In this document: piece after piece, positions 1 through 5,726 of the stretch
Layout of the letters: each line of letters begins with the position of its first letter
How positions within the stretch are numbered: position 1 is the stretch's first letter
Origin: Bacillota bacterium
GTDB lineage: Bacteria > Bacillota > Dehalobacteriia > UBA4068
Direction: 5' to 3'
NCBI GenBank assembly: GCA_017439615.1
Contig: JAFSIU010000077.1
Span: 1-8,052 of the forward strand
DNA: 8,052 bases
Made by a program: the position numbers and the translations under genes
The notes under the pieces: generated by a model
What the model saw: only the letters and a program-made list of their open reading frames with translations
Told to the model about the DNA's origin: nothing
The model's database searches: none

Positions 1-23
1 AGCCTTATCTTATCATTCTTCAT
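1..23 (-). CDS. Possible start of a further gene downstream of apbE (partial, cut by window edge)
   Basis: After the apbE stop the minus strand shows a GAGG element (34-37), then ten bases, then an ATG at 21-23 followed by codons for MKNDKIR, open to the edge. The gap from the apbE stop is about 31 nt, which is typical of an operon. Only seven codons are visible, so no family can be assigned. In Firmicutes apbE is often followed by a small NusG-domain-II membrane protein or by Rnf-type genes. The polar, lysine-rich N-terminus would be compatible with a membrane or secreted protein, but that is inference. The Shine-Dalgarno spacing is somewhat long. Confidence 0.35.
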
Positions 24-54
24 TTTTGCTTTACCTCATAAACAACTTTTATAT

Positions 55-1104
55 TTATTCCTCAAGCAAAGTAAGGATTTGTTCTGCACCCTTTGTTGCT
101 ATTATCTCCGAATCATTTTCGATAATCACTATGTCAACAGGCGGGATATCTACCATCACCTCTGCAATGCCTTCTTCTCCCAGAACAAAAAGCGCGGTGG
201 AAAGCAGATCTGCTTCAGTGGAATTGTCACAAAGCACTGTCAAGGAAAGACAGCTATCGGCAGGATAGCCTGTTTCGGGGTCAAGGATATGATGATATCG
301 CACTCCGTCAGCAACAAAATATCTTTGGTCGACCGCACTTGTAACAGCAGCGCAATTGCTGAGAGCAAGGACTCCAACCACAGACTCGGGGTTTTCGGGA
401 TTTCGGATGCCTACCTGCCAGGGATTGCCGTCAGGCTTGGCTCCGATAGCAAAAATATTTCCGCCTGCATCTATGAGAGCATGTTCAATGCCGCCTTCGC
501 GCAGAACAGCTGCAGCACAATCTGTGGCATAGCCCTTGGCAATTCCTCCGAGATCGAGCTGCGCACTTTCTTTTAGCTGCACCGTCAATGCCTCACGATT
601 CAAGACGATTTTTTCATTGCCGCAGGAGGCAAGCAAGGAAGATATCTCCTCAGAAGTGGGAAGATAACCGCCGTTTTTGATATCCCAAAGATTTATCAGG
701 CTGCCCATTGCAGCATCAAAAGAATTTTCTGCAGCAGCAGAAAGCAGCAATGCATTTTCCAAAAGTGTGAACAGCTCTTCGCTGACCTTGCAAGGCTCAC
801 CGCCTGCATTATTCACGCGCCAGACATCGCTCGCTTCAGGGCGCAGCATATTTTCGGTATGCGCATTGCATAAATCGGAAACGCGATTAAACTCCTGTTC
901 CGCCTGCTGCAAAAGTGACACCGCAAGTCCTTCATCCTGAGCATAGGCAGTGATGCGGATAACCGTATCCATGGCAAAAAAGCTTGTTTCATAAGCCTGA
1001 TAGCCATTGACGGAATTAGCCGTAAGCTCATTTTTCTGACAACCGCTGAACAACATCAAAAAAATTAAGAAAAAAAATAAATTTTTCACGAAAATCTTTT
1101 GCAT
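55..1104 (-). CDS. apbE: ApbE family FAD:protein FMN transferase, lipoprotein
   Basis: This enzyme covalently attaches FMN, taken from FAD, to Ser/Thr residues of extracytoplasmic flavoproteins (for example Rnf or Nqr subunits and FMN-binding-domain reductases). It acts outside the membrane and uses Mg. The protein has 349 residues, the normal length. A lipoprotein signal peptide ends at LFSGC (Cys22), preceded by a Phe/Leu-rich core. Family motifs follow in order: LDLGGIAKGYATD (about 184-195), IDAGGN (211-216), TSAVDQRYF (255-263), HHILDPETG (271-279), and ADLLSTALFV, whose Asp299 and Thr303 are in the usual metal-ligand positions. TSAVDQRYF replaces the more common TSGDYERYF and is a normal-looking variant. 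An in-frame ATG exists at 1116, but the AGGAG lies between it and the ATG at 1104, so the latter is the likely start. The target flavoprotein is not in the window. A further gene may follow 31 nt downstream. Confidence 0.95.
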   Translation of the reverse strand: MQKIFVKNLFFFLIFLMLFSGCQKNELTANSVNGYQAYETSFFAMDTVIRITAYAQDEGLAVSLLQQAEQEFNRVSDLCNAHTENMLRPEASDVWRVNNAGGEPCKVSEELFTLLENALLLSAAAENSFDAAMGSLINLWDIKNGGYLPTSEEISSLLASCGNEKIVLNREALTVQLKESAQLDLGGIAKGYATDCAAAVLREGGIEHALIDAGGNIFAIGAKPDGNPWQVGIRNPENPESVVGVLALSNCAAVTSAVDQRYFVADGVRYHHILDPETGYPADSCLSLTVLCDNSTEADLLSTALFVLGEEGIAEVMVDIPPVDIVIIENDSEIIATKGAEQILTLLEE

Positions 1105-1142
1105 TTTGCTCCTCATGTGATATTATATAAAGGCATAGCAAA

Positions 1143-1171
1143 TTAATAGGAATTATTACATACATTATACT
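1143..1171 (+). promoter_or_regulatory. Candidate promoter for the cysteine synthase-like gene
   Basis: Read on the plus strand: TTAATA (1143-1148), 17-nt spacer, TATACT (1166-1171). The -35 is weak. The leader would be about 50 nt, too short to hold a T-box or S-box riboswitch, and none is seen. Confidence 0.4.
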
Positions 1172-1192
1172 CTGCATAATAATAAAAAGCAA
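1164..1192 (-). promoter_or_regulatory. Promoter for apbE
   Basis: Read on the minus strand: TTGCTT (1187-1192), 17-nt spacer, perfect TATAAT (1164-1169). Transcription would begin near 1157, giving a leader of roughly 53 nt before the apbE ATG at 1104. The -10 overlaps that of the divergent promoter. This is a sequence-only prediction. Confidence 0.55.
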
Positions 1193-1227
1193 TTCCTGAA
1201 TATTCTTTGGAAAAGAGGTTTTTGAAA

Positions 1228-2187
1228 ATGGGTGATATCAAATCCAGCATTCTGGAAACTATCGGCAATACTCCTATGGTCAATCTCTCAAGACTGACAA
1301 AGCATTATGGCGTTGAGGGCAGATTGCTTGCCAAGCTTGAGCATCTCAATCCCTCCTCCAGCAAAAAAGACCGTATTGCTCTGCATATGATTGAGCAGGC
1401 TGAAAAAGACGGCAGACTCAAGCCCGGCATGACTGTTATCGAAGAAACCTCCGGCAATACCGGCAATGGTCTGGCACTTGTCTGCGCTGTCAAAGGCTAT
1501 AAGTTTATCGCTGCTATGAGCGAAGGCAATTCTGTGGAAAGAATGAAAATGATGCGCGGTTTGGGCGCAGATCTTCTGCTCGTTCCTCAGCTTCCCGAAA
1601 GCACCAAGGGCTTTGTTTCCGGCGCTGATCTTCAAAAGGTTGAGGAAGCTGCTTTCAAATATGCCGAAGAAAATGGTGCATATCTCTGCAATCAGTTCCA
1701 TAACAGAGAAAATAATGATGCTCATGCTCTCACTACCGCAAAAGAAATTTGGGAGCAGTGCGATGGTTCTCTCTCCTATTTTGTTGATTTCGCGGGTACA
1801 GGCGGCTCCTTCGGCGGCACGGCACAAGGTCTGAAGCAATATAATCCCGACATCAAGTGCATTGTTGTTGAACCCGCCAAGGCTTGTGCATACGGCCCTC
1901 AGGGCGTTACCGATCCTGCACACCGCATTCAGGGCGGCGGCTATGCAAAGAAGCTTGACCTCATCGATGACGAACTGGTCGATGGCAATATGCCTGTTTC
2001 CGATGAAGAAGCAATCGAATTCGCCCGCGCTCTTTCCTCCTTGGAAGGTATTTTCTGCGGCTTCTCCGCAGGTGCCAATGCCTGCGCTGCTATCAAACTG
2101 CTGCAGGGCGAAGCAAAGGGCAAGGATGTCGTCATCCTCATCAGCGACTCCGGTCTGAAATATCTCTCCACCACCCTTTATGAATAA
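1228..2187 (+). CDS. PLP-dependent cysteine synthase / cystathionine beta-synthase family enzyme
   Basis: This is a fold-type II PLP enzyme of the O-acetylserine sulfhydrylase type. It probably performs a beta-replacement on an activated serine with sulfide or another nucleophile in the cytoplasm. The protein has 319 residues, the usual length for a catalytic domain, with no CBS-pair extension. The PLP lysine is Lys47 in NPSSSKKDR (41-49). The substrate loop TSGNTG is intact at 74-79. The phosphate-binding loop is GTGGS (190-194) and the C-terminal signature is DSGLKYLST (307-315). GFSAGA (278-283) stands where most OAS sulfhydrylases have GISSGA, and GTGGS replaces GTGGT, so the exact substrate is uncertain; alternatives are cystathionine beta-synthase-like or diaminopropionate synthase-like activity. 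A TTG at 1207 is also in frame, but AGAGG (1214-1218) nine bases before ATG 1228 favours the ATG. Codons look biased as in well-expressed genes. The gene is transcribed alone, closed by a strong terminator. Confidence 0.88.
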   Translation: MGDIKSSILETIGNTPMVNLSRLTKHYGVEGRLLAKLEHLNPSSSKKDRIALHMIEQAEKDGRLKPGMTVIEETSGNTGNGLALVCAVKGYKFIAAMSEGNSVERMKMMRGLGADLLLVPQLPESTKGFVSGADLQKVEEAAFKYAEENGAYLCNQFHNRENNDAHALTTAKEIWEQCDGSLSYFVDFAGTGGSFGGTAQGLKQYNPDIKCIVVEPAKACAYGPQGVTDPAHRIQGGGYAKKLDLIDDELVDGNMPVSDEEAIEFARALSSLEGIFCGFSAGANACAAIKLLQGEAKGKDVVILISDSGLKYLSTTLYE

Positions 2188-2204
2188 ACCTGAATAAACA
2201 TACC

Positions 2205-2234
2205 AAAAGCAGCATCAGAGATGCTGCTTTTTTC
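2205..2234 (+). terminator. Rho-independent terminator after the cysteine synthase-like gene
   Basis: A perfect 12-bp stem (AAAAGCAGCATC, 2205-2216, with its complement 2220-2231) carries an AGA loop and runs into six T residues. It starts 17 nt after the stop codon. Confidence 0.92.
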
Positions 2235-2275
2235 TTTGCCTGAAACATATTTTCTTATGTTCCTCCCGCTTTTTA

Positions 2276-2304
2276 TTGACCTTACTCTCATATTATAATA
2301 TAAT
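2276..2304 (+). promoter_or_regulatory. Near-consensus sigma-A promoter for the LysR gene
   Basis: TTGACC (2276-2281), 17-nt spacer, perfect TATAAT (2299-2304). The leader to the ATG at 2379 would be about 68 nt. This is strong for a LysR-type gene, which may mean the promoter is repressed by its own product. No divergent target gene overlaps it. Confidence 0.75.
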
Positions 2305-2378
2305 GATAACATACCAAAAACAGATAGCAAGCACTTACATAATGCAAATTCCAAATATAAGCAGCTACGGAGGCTAAA

Positions 2379-3245
2379 ATGGACAAGAACCTGCAAAAAT
2401 ATATGGCATTTGTAATGACTGTCAAGCATAACAGCTTCACTCGTGCAGCCGAAATATTGAATTATTCTCAATCCGGCATAAGCCGCATGATAAATGACTT
2501 GGAAAAAGAGTGGGGATTAATCCTGTTTGAACGCAACAAAGGCGGATTAAGGCTAACAGATTACGGAGCAAAACTATTGCCATATGCAGAGGCCATATGC
2601 AATGAATATGAGAAACTGCGTATTCATACAGACGAATTGAACGGATTGCAAACCGGCTTGATTCGTATCGGATGTTTCCCGAGCGCAGCGGCAAAATTAG
2701 TACCGCATATCCTCAAGGCATTTCGTCAGGACTATCCTGCCATTGATTATGAACTCATTATCAGTGAATATACAGAGATTGAAGAAGGAATAGCAACAGG
2801 CAGAATAGACTGCGGTTTCTTAAAGCTGCCCACAAAAAGTGAATTTGAGACCATTTTTATACAAAGAGATGAACTGAAAGTGGTTTTACCCAAAAATCAT
2901 CCTCTTGCCGATTGTGAAAAATTTCCTCCGACAGCACTTGCTGATGAAACTTTTATACTCTTGGAAAAGGAAGGGGAACTGGAAATAACCGAATTTTTCA
3001 ATCGCCTGAATATACACCCGAAAATCAAGCTCACCACATATGACGAATCTATAATACTATCTATGGCTGAAAATGGTTTAGGAATAAGCATATTACCACA
3101 AATGCTTTTGGACCGTAGCCCTTATGATATAGAAATCAAAGAACTGGATATGCTGGCACACCGGGACATCGGGCTTGCCTTGCGCAGCCAGAAAAATGCT
3201 TCACCTACGGTAAAGCGATTCCTTGATTACCTGAAACATAAATAA
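2379..3245 (+). CDS. LysR family transcriptional regulator
   Basis: This is a cytoplasmic one-component DNA-binding regulator of 288 residues, a normal length. The N-terminal winged HTH covers about 1-62; the recognition region NSFTRAAEILNYSQSGISR (18-36) and FERNKGGLRLTDYG (50-63) match the family well. A linker helix follows (about 63-90). The effector-binding domain runs from about 93 to 285, with the family's VVLPKNHPLA (168-177) and GLGISILPQ (233-241) segments. Start: ATG 2379 with GGAGG five bases upstream (2369-2373). It is transcribed in the same direction as the DUF1847/binding-protein unit that follows, rather than divergently as is usual for LysR regulators and their targets. The most plausible target is that unit, inferred from position. 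The gene appears richer in A+T codons (ATA, TTA, AAA) than the upstream PLP gene. The effector cannot be predicted. Confidence 0.95.
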   Translation: MDKNLQKYMAFVMTVKHNSFTRAAEILNYSQSGISRMINDLEKEWGLILFERNKGGLRLTDYGAKLLPYAEAICNEYEKLRIHTDELNGLQTGLIRIGCFPSAAAKLVPHILKAFRQDYPAIDYELIISEYTEIEEGIATGRIDCGFLKLPTKSEFETIFIQRDELKVVLPKNHPLADCEKFPPTALADETFILLEKEGELEITEFFNRLNIHPKIKLTTYDESIILSMAENGLGISILPQMLLDRSPYDIEIKELDMLAHRDIGLALRSQKNASPTVKRFLDYLKHK

Positions 3246-3250
3246 ACTAT

Positions 3251-3288
3251 ACAGCAGATGCATTTTGCAAAATGCATCTGCTGTTTTT
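3251..3288 (+). terminator. Perfect-palindrome terminator after the LysR gene
   Basis: A 34-nt perfect palindrome (3251-3284; left arm ACAGCAGATGCATTTT, centre GC) is followed by TTTTT. In RNA the inner bases would form the loop. It starts five bases after the LysR stop and isolates that gene from the next unit. Confidence 0.88.
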
Positions 3289-3370
3289 AATTTTCGTTTT
3301 GCATCTGTTTTTATCATAGCTCTTGCTGACATCATAACAATTTATCATCTTCCCCATTTGTTTTCCGCAT

Positions 3371-3399
3371 TTGACTTAAATTAGTTAGCTTGCTACACT
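3371..3399 (+). promoter_or_regulatory. Promoter for the DUF1847 / binding-protein unit
   Basis: TTGACT (3371-3376), 17-nt spacer, TACACT (3394-3399), preceded by TGC, which makes an extended -10. A 10-nt palindrome, ACTATATAGT (3397-3406), overlaps the -10 and the expected start site. The leader would be about 74 nt. Confidence 0.6.
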
Positions 3400-3434
3400 A
3401 TATAGTAGTACAGGCGTTTTGTAAATCACATATG

Positions 3435-3448
3435 GCAAATCGATTTGC
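3435..3448. promoter_or_regulatory. 14-nt perfect palindrome in the DUF1847 leader, candidate operator
   Basis: GCAAATCGATTTGC reads the same on both strands. It lies about 30 nt downstream of the predicted transcription start and 31 nt before the ATG. Such a site suits a dimeric repressor that blocks elongation. It may be bound by the upstream LysR protein or by another factor; the sequence does not tell which. Confidence 0.4.
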
Positions 3449-3479
3449 AAACTGTATATTATGAGAGAAAGGAGTTTTG

Positions 3480-4136
3480 ATGATTATGTTTAATTGCGCT
3501 GAATGCCAGAATCAGGAATGCCAGACACGCAACAAAGAAAGTCTCAACCCTGCATGCCCAATGCTGGATAAAGAGATTTTTGAAGAAATCAAACAGGCAT
3601 ACCATACGGAAGAAATACAATCCTTTTATGCCAATTCTTTAAAGTCTATGCGAGGTTCTTTCGGTCGTTGGACAAGAATAAAGGAAATCATGGAATTCTG
3701 CAAGTATAACGGCTTCACCAAAATTGGTTTGGCCTATTGCAGCGGTATGCTCCGAGAAGGAAGACTTGCAAATGAAATTTTGAGGCAAAATGGTTTTATC
3801 GTTGTTGCAGCAGGCTGCAAAGTGGGAGGCTTTGCCCCCGATGAATTATGCGAATCATATGAAGCACCTACTGCCGCGCAAATCCCTCCAAATACTCCCA
3901 AGCAGGATATTCCTCGTAAAAACCGCGCTATTTGTGATCCTATCGGTCAGGCAATTATGCTCAACAAAGAAAAAACCGAATTTAATATTCTTGTTGGATT
4001 ATGTGTTGGACATGATAGCCTTTTCCTCAAATATTCCGATGCACCATGCTCTGTTTTGGTTGCAAAGGATAGACTGCTTAATAACAACCCTGTCGCAGCT
4101 CTGTATTGTCATGAAGAAAAAAATAATAATTTGTAA
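3480..4136 (+). CDS. DUF1847 family cysteine-rich protein
   Basis: This cytoplasmic protein of 218 residues belongs to the DUF1847 family, whose function is unknown and which is thought to bind metal. The N-terminal cluster C6-x2-C9-x4-C14-x11-C26-P looks like a metal site. Other family features are GLAYCSGML (83-91), AAGCKVGG (110-117), ICDPIGQA (151-158), GLCVGHDSLFLKYSDAP (173-189) and KDRLLNNNPVAALY (196-209). There are twelve cysteines in all. No signal peptide or membrane segment is present. ATG 3480 has AAAGGAG five bases upstream; TTG 3477 and ATG 3486 are weaker alternatives. The gene is 23 nt upstream of a lipoprotein substrate-binding protein and surely co-transcribed with it, which hints at a role in handling or sensing an imported metal or metal chelate; that is inference. 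Confidence 0.88.
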   Translation: MIMFNCAECQNQECQTRNKESLNPACPMLDKEIFEEIKQAYHTEEIQSFYANSLKSMRGSFGRWTRIKEIMEFCKYNGFTKIGLAYCSGMLREGRLANEILRQNGFIVVAAGCKVGGFAPDELCESYEAPTAAQIPPNTPKQDIPRKNRAICDPIGQAIMLNKEKTEFNILVGLCVGHDSLFLKYSDAPCSVLVAKDRLLNNNPVAALYCHEEKNNNL

Positions 4137-4159
4137 GGTATTATTAAGGAGGTAATCCA

Positions 4160-5194
4160 ATGAAAAAACTAATCTCTATTGCAATCATTCTGATGCTTAG
4201 CATTTGCCTTGTTGCCTGCTCGGAAGTACAAAGCGATGAAAATGCAACACAAACCATCACCGATATGGCAGGTAATGTTGTTACATTGCCCGCAGAAATC
4301 GACAGCATTATTGATACATGGTCTGCAGCAACCGACAATCTTTATAACATAGGAGCTGCTGAGCTGTTGGTTTCCGCACATTCTGCCTGTGCATCGTCAA
4401 AATGGAGTCAAAAAGTCTTCCCTGATATTGCCACCCTTCCCGACTACTCCAAATCAACTGCTGAAGAGCTTTTGAAGGTTAATGCTGATATGGTCATTGT
4501 TTCCAGCCAGAGCAAATATGAAGAACTGACTGCCGTAGGTGTTAATGCTATCAATCTGATGTATAACAGCTATGATACCTTTAAGCAGTCTACAACCATT
4601 ATGGGCAAAGCTCTTGGCGGTGAATATGAAAAGAATGCTATTGCATTCTGTGAATATGTTGACTGGGTAACAGAAGTCTGCAATGAAATCACCAAAAACA
4701 CCCCCGAAGACCAAAAGCCCGTTATACATTATCTGTTCGGCAATAACCCCGACAATCTCTTCTCCACCTGCGGCGGCGGCGTTATTATGGAAGAATGGAT
4801 CAATATGGGCGGCGGCAAGCTGGCGACCGCTCCTTTGGGAAAAGGCATGGGACTTAAGGATGTAACCGCTGAAGAGATCCTTGCCACCAATCCTGATATC
4901 ATTGTTATTGATGGCGCAAAGGCTCCTGAGGTTTATGAAGCTCTTATGAAAGATAAGCTCTGGGCTGACATCAAGGCTGTCAAGGAGAACAGAGTCTATA
5001 TCATTCCCTATGGCTGCTTTGCATGGGGCAGACTCTGCGGCGACACACCCTTGCAGGCATTATGGATGCTTGACACTCTCTATCCCGAACAAACCAAATT
5101 TGACATTGTTGAAGAAACAATGAAGTATTACAAAGACTTTAAAAAATGCGAATTAACTGAAGCTGAAGCAAAAGAAATCTTAAGAATGAAATAA
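4160..5194 (+). CDS. ABC transporter substrate-binding lipoprotein, FecB/BtuF (TroA-like) family
   Basis: This 344-residue extracytoplasmic receptor should capture a metal chelate such as a siderophore, haem, corrinoid or a metal complex. The signal peptide MKKLISIAIILMLSICLVAC ends at the lipid-anchored Cys20 (lipobox LVAC). Family hallmarks are ITDMAGNVVTLP (33-44), STAEELLKVNADMVIV (99-114), NPDIIVIDG (245-253) and the C-terminal FAWGRLCGDTPLQALWML (287-304) followed by LYPE. Lobe one covers about 33-145 and lobe two about 190-310. Start: AAGGAGG (4146-4152), seven bases before the ATG. No permease or ATPase follows; the gene ends in a terminator and the next genes are on the other strand. 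It must therefore share a transporter encoded elsewhere or act as a sensor. The ligand is unknown; the family is reliable, the specificity is not. Confidence 0.92.
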   Translation: MKKLISIAIILMLSICLVACSEVQSDENATQTITDMAGNVVTLPAEIDSIIDTWSAATDNLYNIGAAELLVSAHSACASSKWSQKVFPDIATLPDYSKSTAEELLKVNADMVIVSSQSKYEELTAVGVNAINLMYNSYDTFKQSTTIMGKALGGEYEKNAIAFCEYVDWVTEVCNEITKNTPEDQKPVIHYLFGNNPDNLFSTCGGGVIMEEWINMGGGKLATAPLGKGMGLKDVTAEEILATNPDIIVIDGAKAPEVYEALMKDKLWADIKAVKENRVYIIPYGCFAWGRLCGDTPLQALWMLDTLYPEQTKFDIVEETMKYYKDFKKCELTEAEAKEILRMK

Positions 5195-5197
5195 CAC

Positions 5198-5235
5198 AAA
5201 TATAAAAGCCGCCCATAAAGGCGGCTTTTATATTT
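5198..5235. terminator. Strong, probably bidirectional terminator
   Basis: A perfect 16-bp stem (5198-5213 and 5220-5235) with a CATAAA loop starts three bases after the binding-protein stop. The GC core is GCCGCC/GGCGGC, flanked by A-rich and T-rich arms, so it can end transcription from either side and may also serve the convergent DUF4870 gene. Confidence 0.88.
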
Positions 5236-5285
5236 GAATAAATTTTTTTAACAACACTGATTATATCTTGCCTTCTTAGCTTTTA

Positions 5286-5344
5286 ATATAGTGTTCAGGA
5301 ATCTTCCTAAAGGAAGCATCAACTATATCAAACCACTTGATATA
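5286..5344. repeat. Cluster of inverted repeats in the 3' region of the DUF4870 gene
   Basis: Three hairpins are possible: TATATCAA/TTGATATA (5324-5331 and 5337-5344, loop ACCAC), CTTCC/GGAAG (5303-5307 and 5312-5316, loop TAAA), and an outer ATATAGT/ACTATAT pair (5286-5292 and 5322-5328). The outer pair and the first hairpin share bases 5324-5328, so they cannot both form. There is no T-run, so this is not a standard terminator. It may protect the 3' end of the message. Confidence 0.45.
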
Positions 5345-5352
5345 AACAAAAA

Positions 5353-5655
5353 CTATTTGATGAATTTGAAGCCGCCGATGAAGGGATAGGGCTTTTGCTG
5401 ACCGGTAAGAGCAGTTGCAATACCCCAGATAACAAGAATAGCACCGACCAAACCCAGAATCATGGAAATCAAAGTGCCGATGATGGGGATCCAGCCCAGA
5501 ACCAGATCAACGATAGCAGCTGCAACAGCAAAAAGCAGATTGATAAAAGCCTGATTGGCATGGAAACGACCAAAAGAAGAATTGGGAATGAGAATCAAAG
5601 GCAGGAAGAACAGGATCCAAAGATAAGAAACAGCAGAAATAACTTTTTCTTTCAT
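5353..5655 (-). CDS. DUF4870 (Tic20-like) small membrane protein
   Basis: This is an integral membrane protein of 100 residues with three predicted helices (about 6-23, 34-52 and 57-80). It carries the family's signature GRFHANQAF (29-37) after the first helix and the C-terminal KPYPFIGGF (88-96). The family is widespread in bacteria and related to the chloroplast Tic20 component; its bacterial function is not established. The start is well supported: AGGAGG lies seven bases upstream of the ATG on the minus strand (5663-5668). It lies downstream of the yitT-like gene in the same direction, 71 nt away, with its own promoter, so the two may be expressed separately or together. Confidence 0.88.
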   Translation of the reverse strand: MKEKVISAVSYLWILFFLPLILIPNSSFGRFHANQAFINLLFAVAAAIVDLVLGWIPIIGTLISMILGLVGAILVIWGIATALTGQQKPYPFIGGFKFIK

Positions 5656-5684
5656 GATAAGACCTCCTAAATATTTATGTTAAA

Positions 5685-5713
5685 ATGATAACATATTACG
5701 ACAGTGAATTCAA
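5685..5713 (-). promoter_or_regulatory. Promoter for the DUF4870 gene
   Basis: Read on the minus strand: TTGAAT (5708-5713), 17-nt spacer, TATCAT (5685-5690), preceded by TGT (extended -10). The -10 lies inside an inverted repeat, ATGTTA/TAACAT (5677-5682 and 5689-5694), which could act as an operator. Confidence 0.5.
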
Positions 5714-5726
5714 GCACAGCGGCAAA

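Noticed and set aside
79..576. Plus-strand open frame of 165 codons opposite apbE
   Set aside because: It is a shadow of the clearly conserved apbE reading frame and has no ribosome binding site or family motifs.
1104..1227. Possible riboswitch or T-box before apbE or the cysteine synthase-like gene
   Set aside because: The predicted leaders are only about 50 nt, with no T-box, S-box or FMN-element sequence.
1288..1923. Open frame of 211 codons opposite the cysteine synthase-like gene
   Set aside because: The plus strand encodes an unmistakable PLP enzyme; the antisense product has no family features.
3289..3479. Possible Fur box before the DUF1847/binding-protein unit
   Set aside because: No GATAATGATAATCATTATC-like 19-mer is present; the only clear palindrome, GCAAATCGATTTGC, does not match it.
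4160..5194. Assignment of the binding protein specifically to vitamin B12, haem or iron-siderophore uptake
   Set aside because: The family covers all of these and there is no transporter or pathway neighbour to choose between them.
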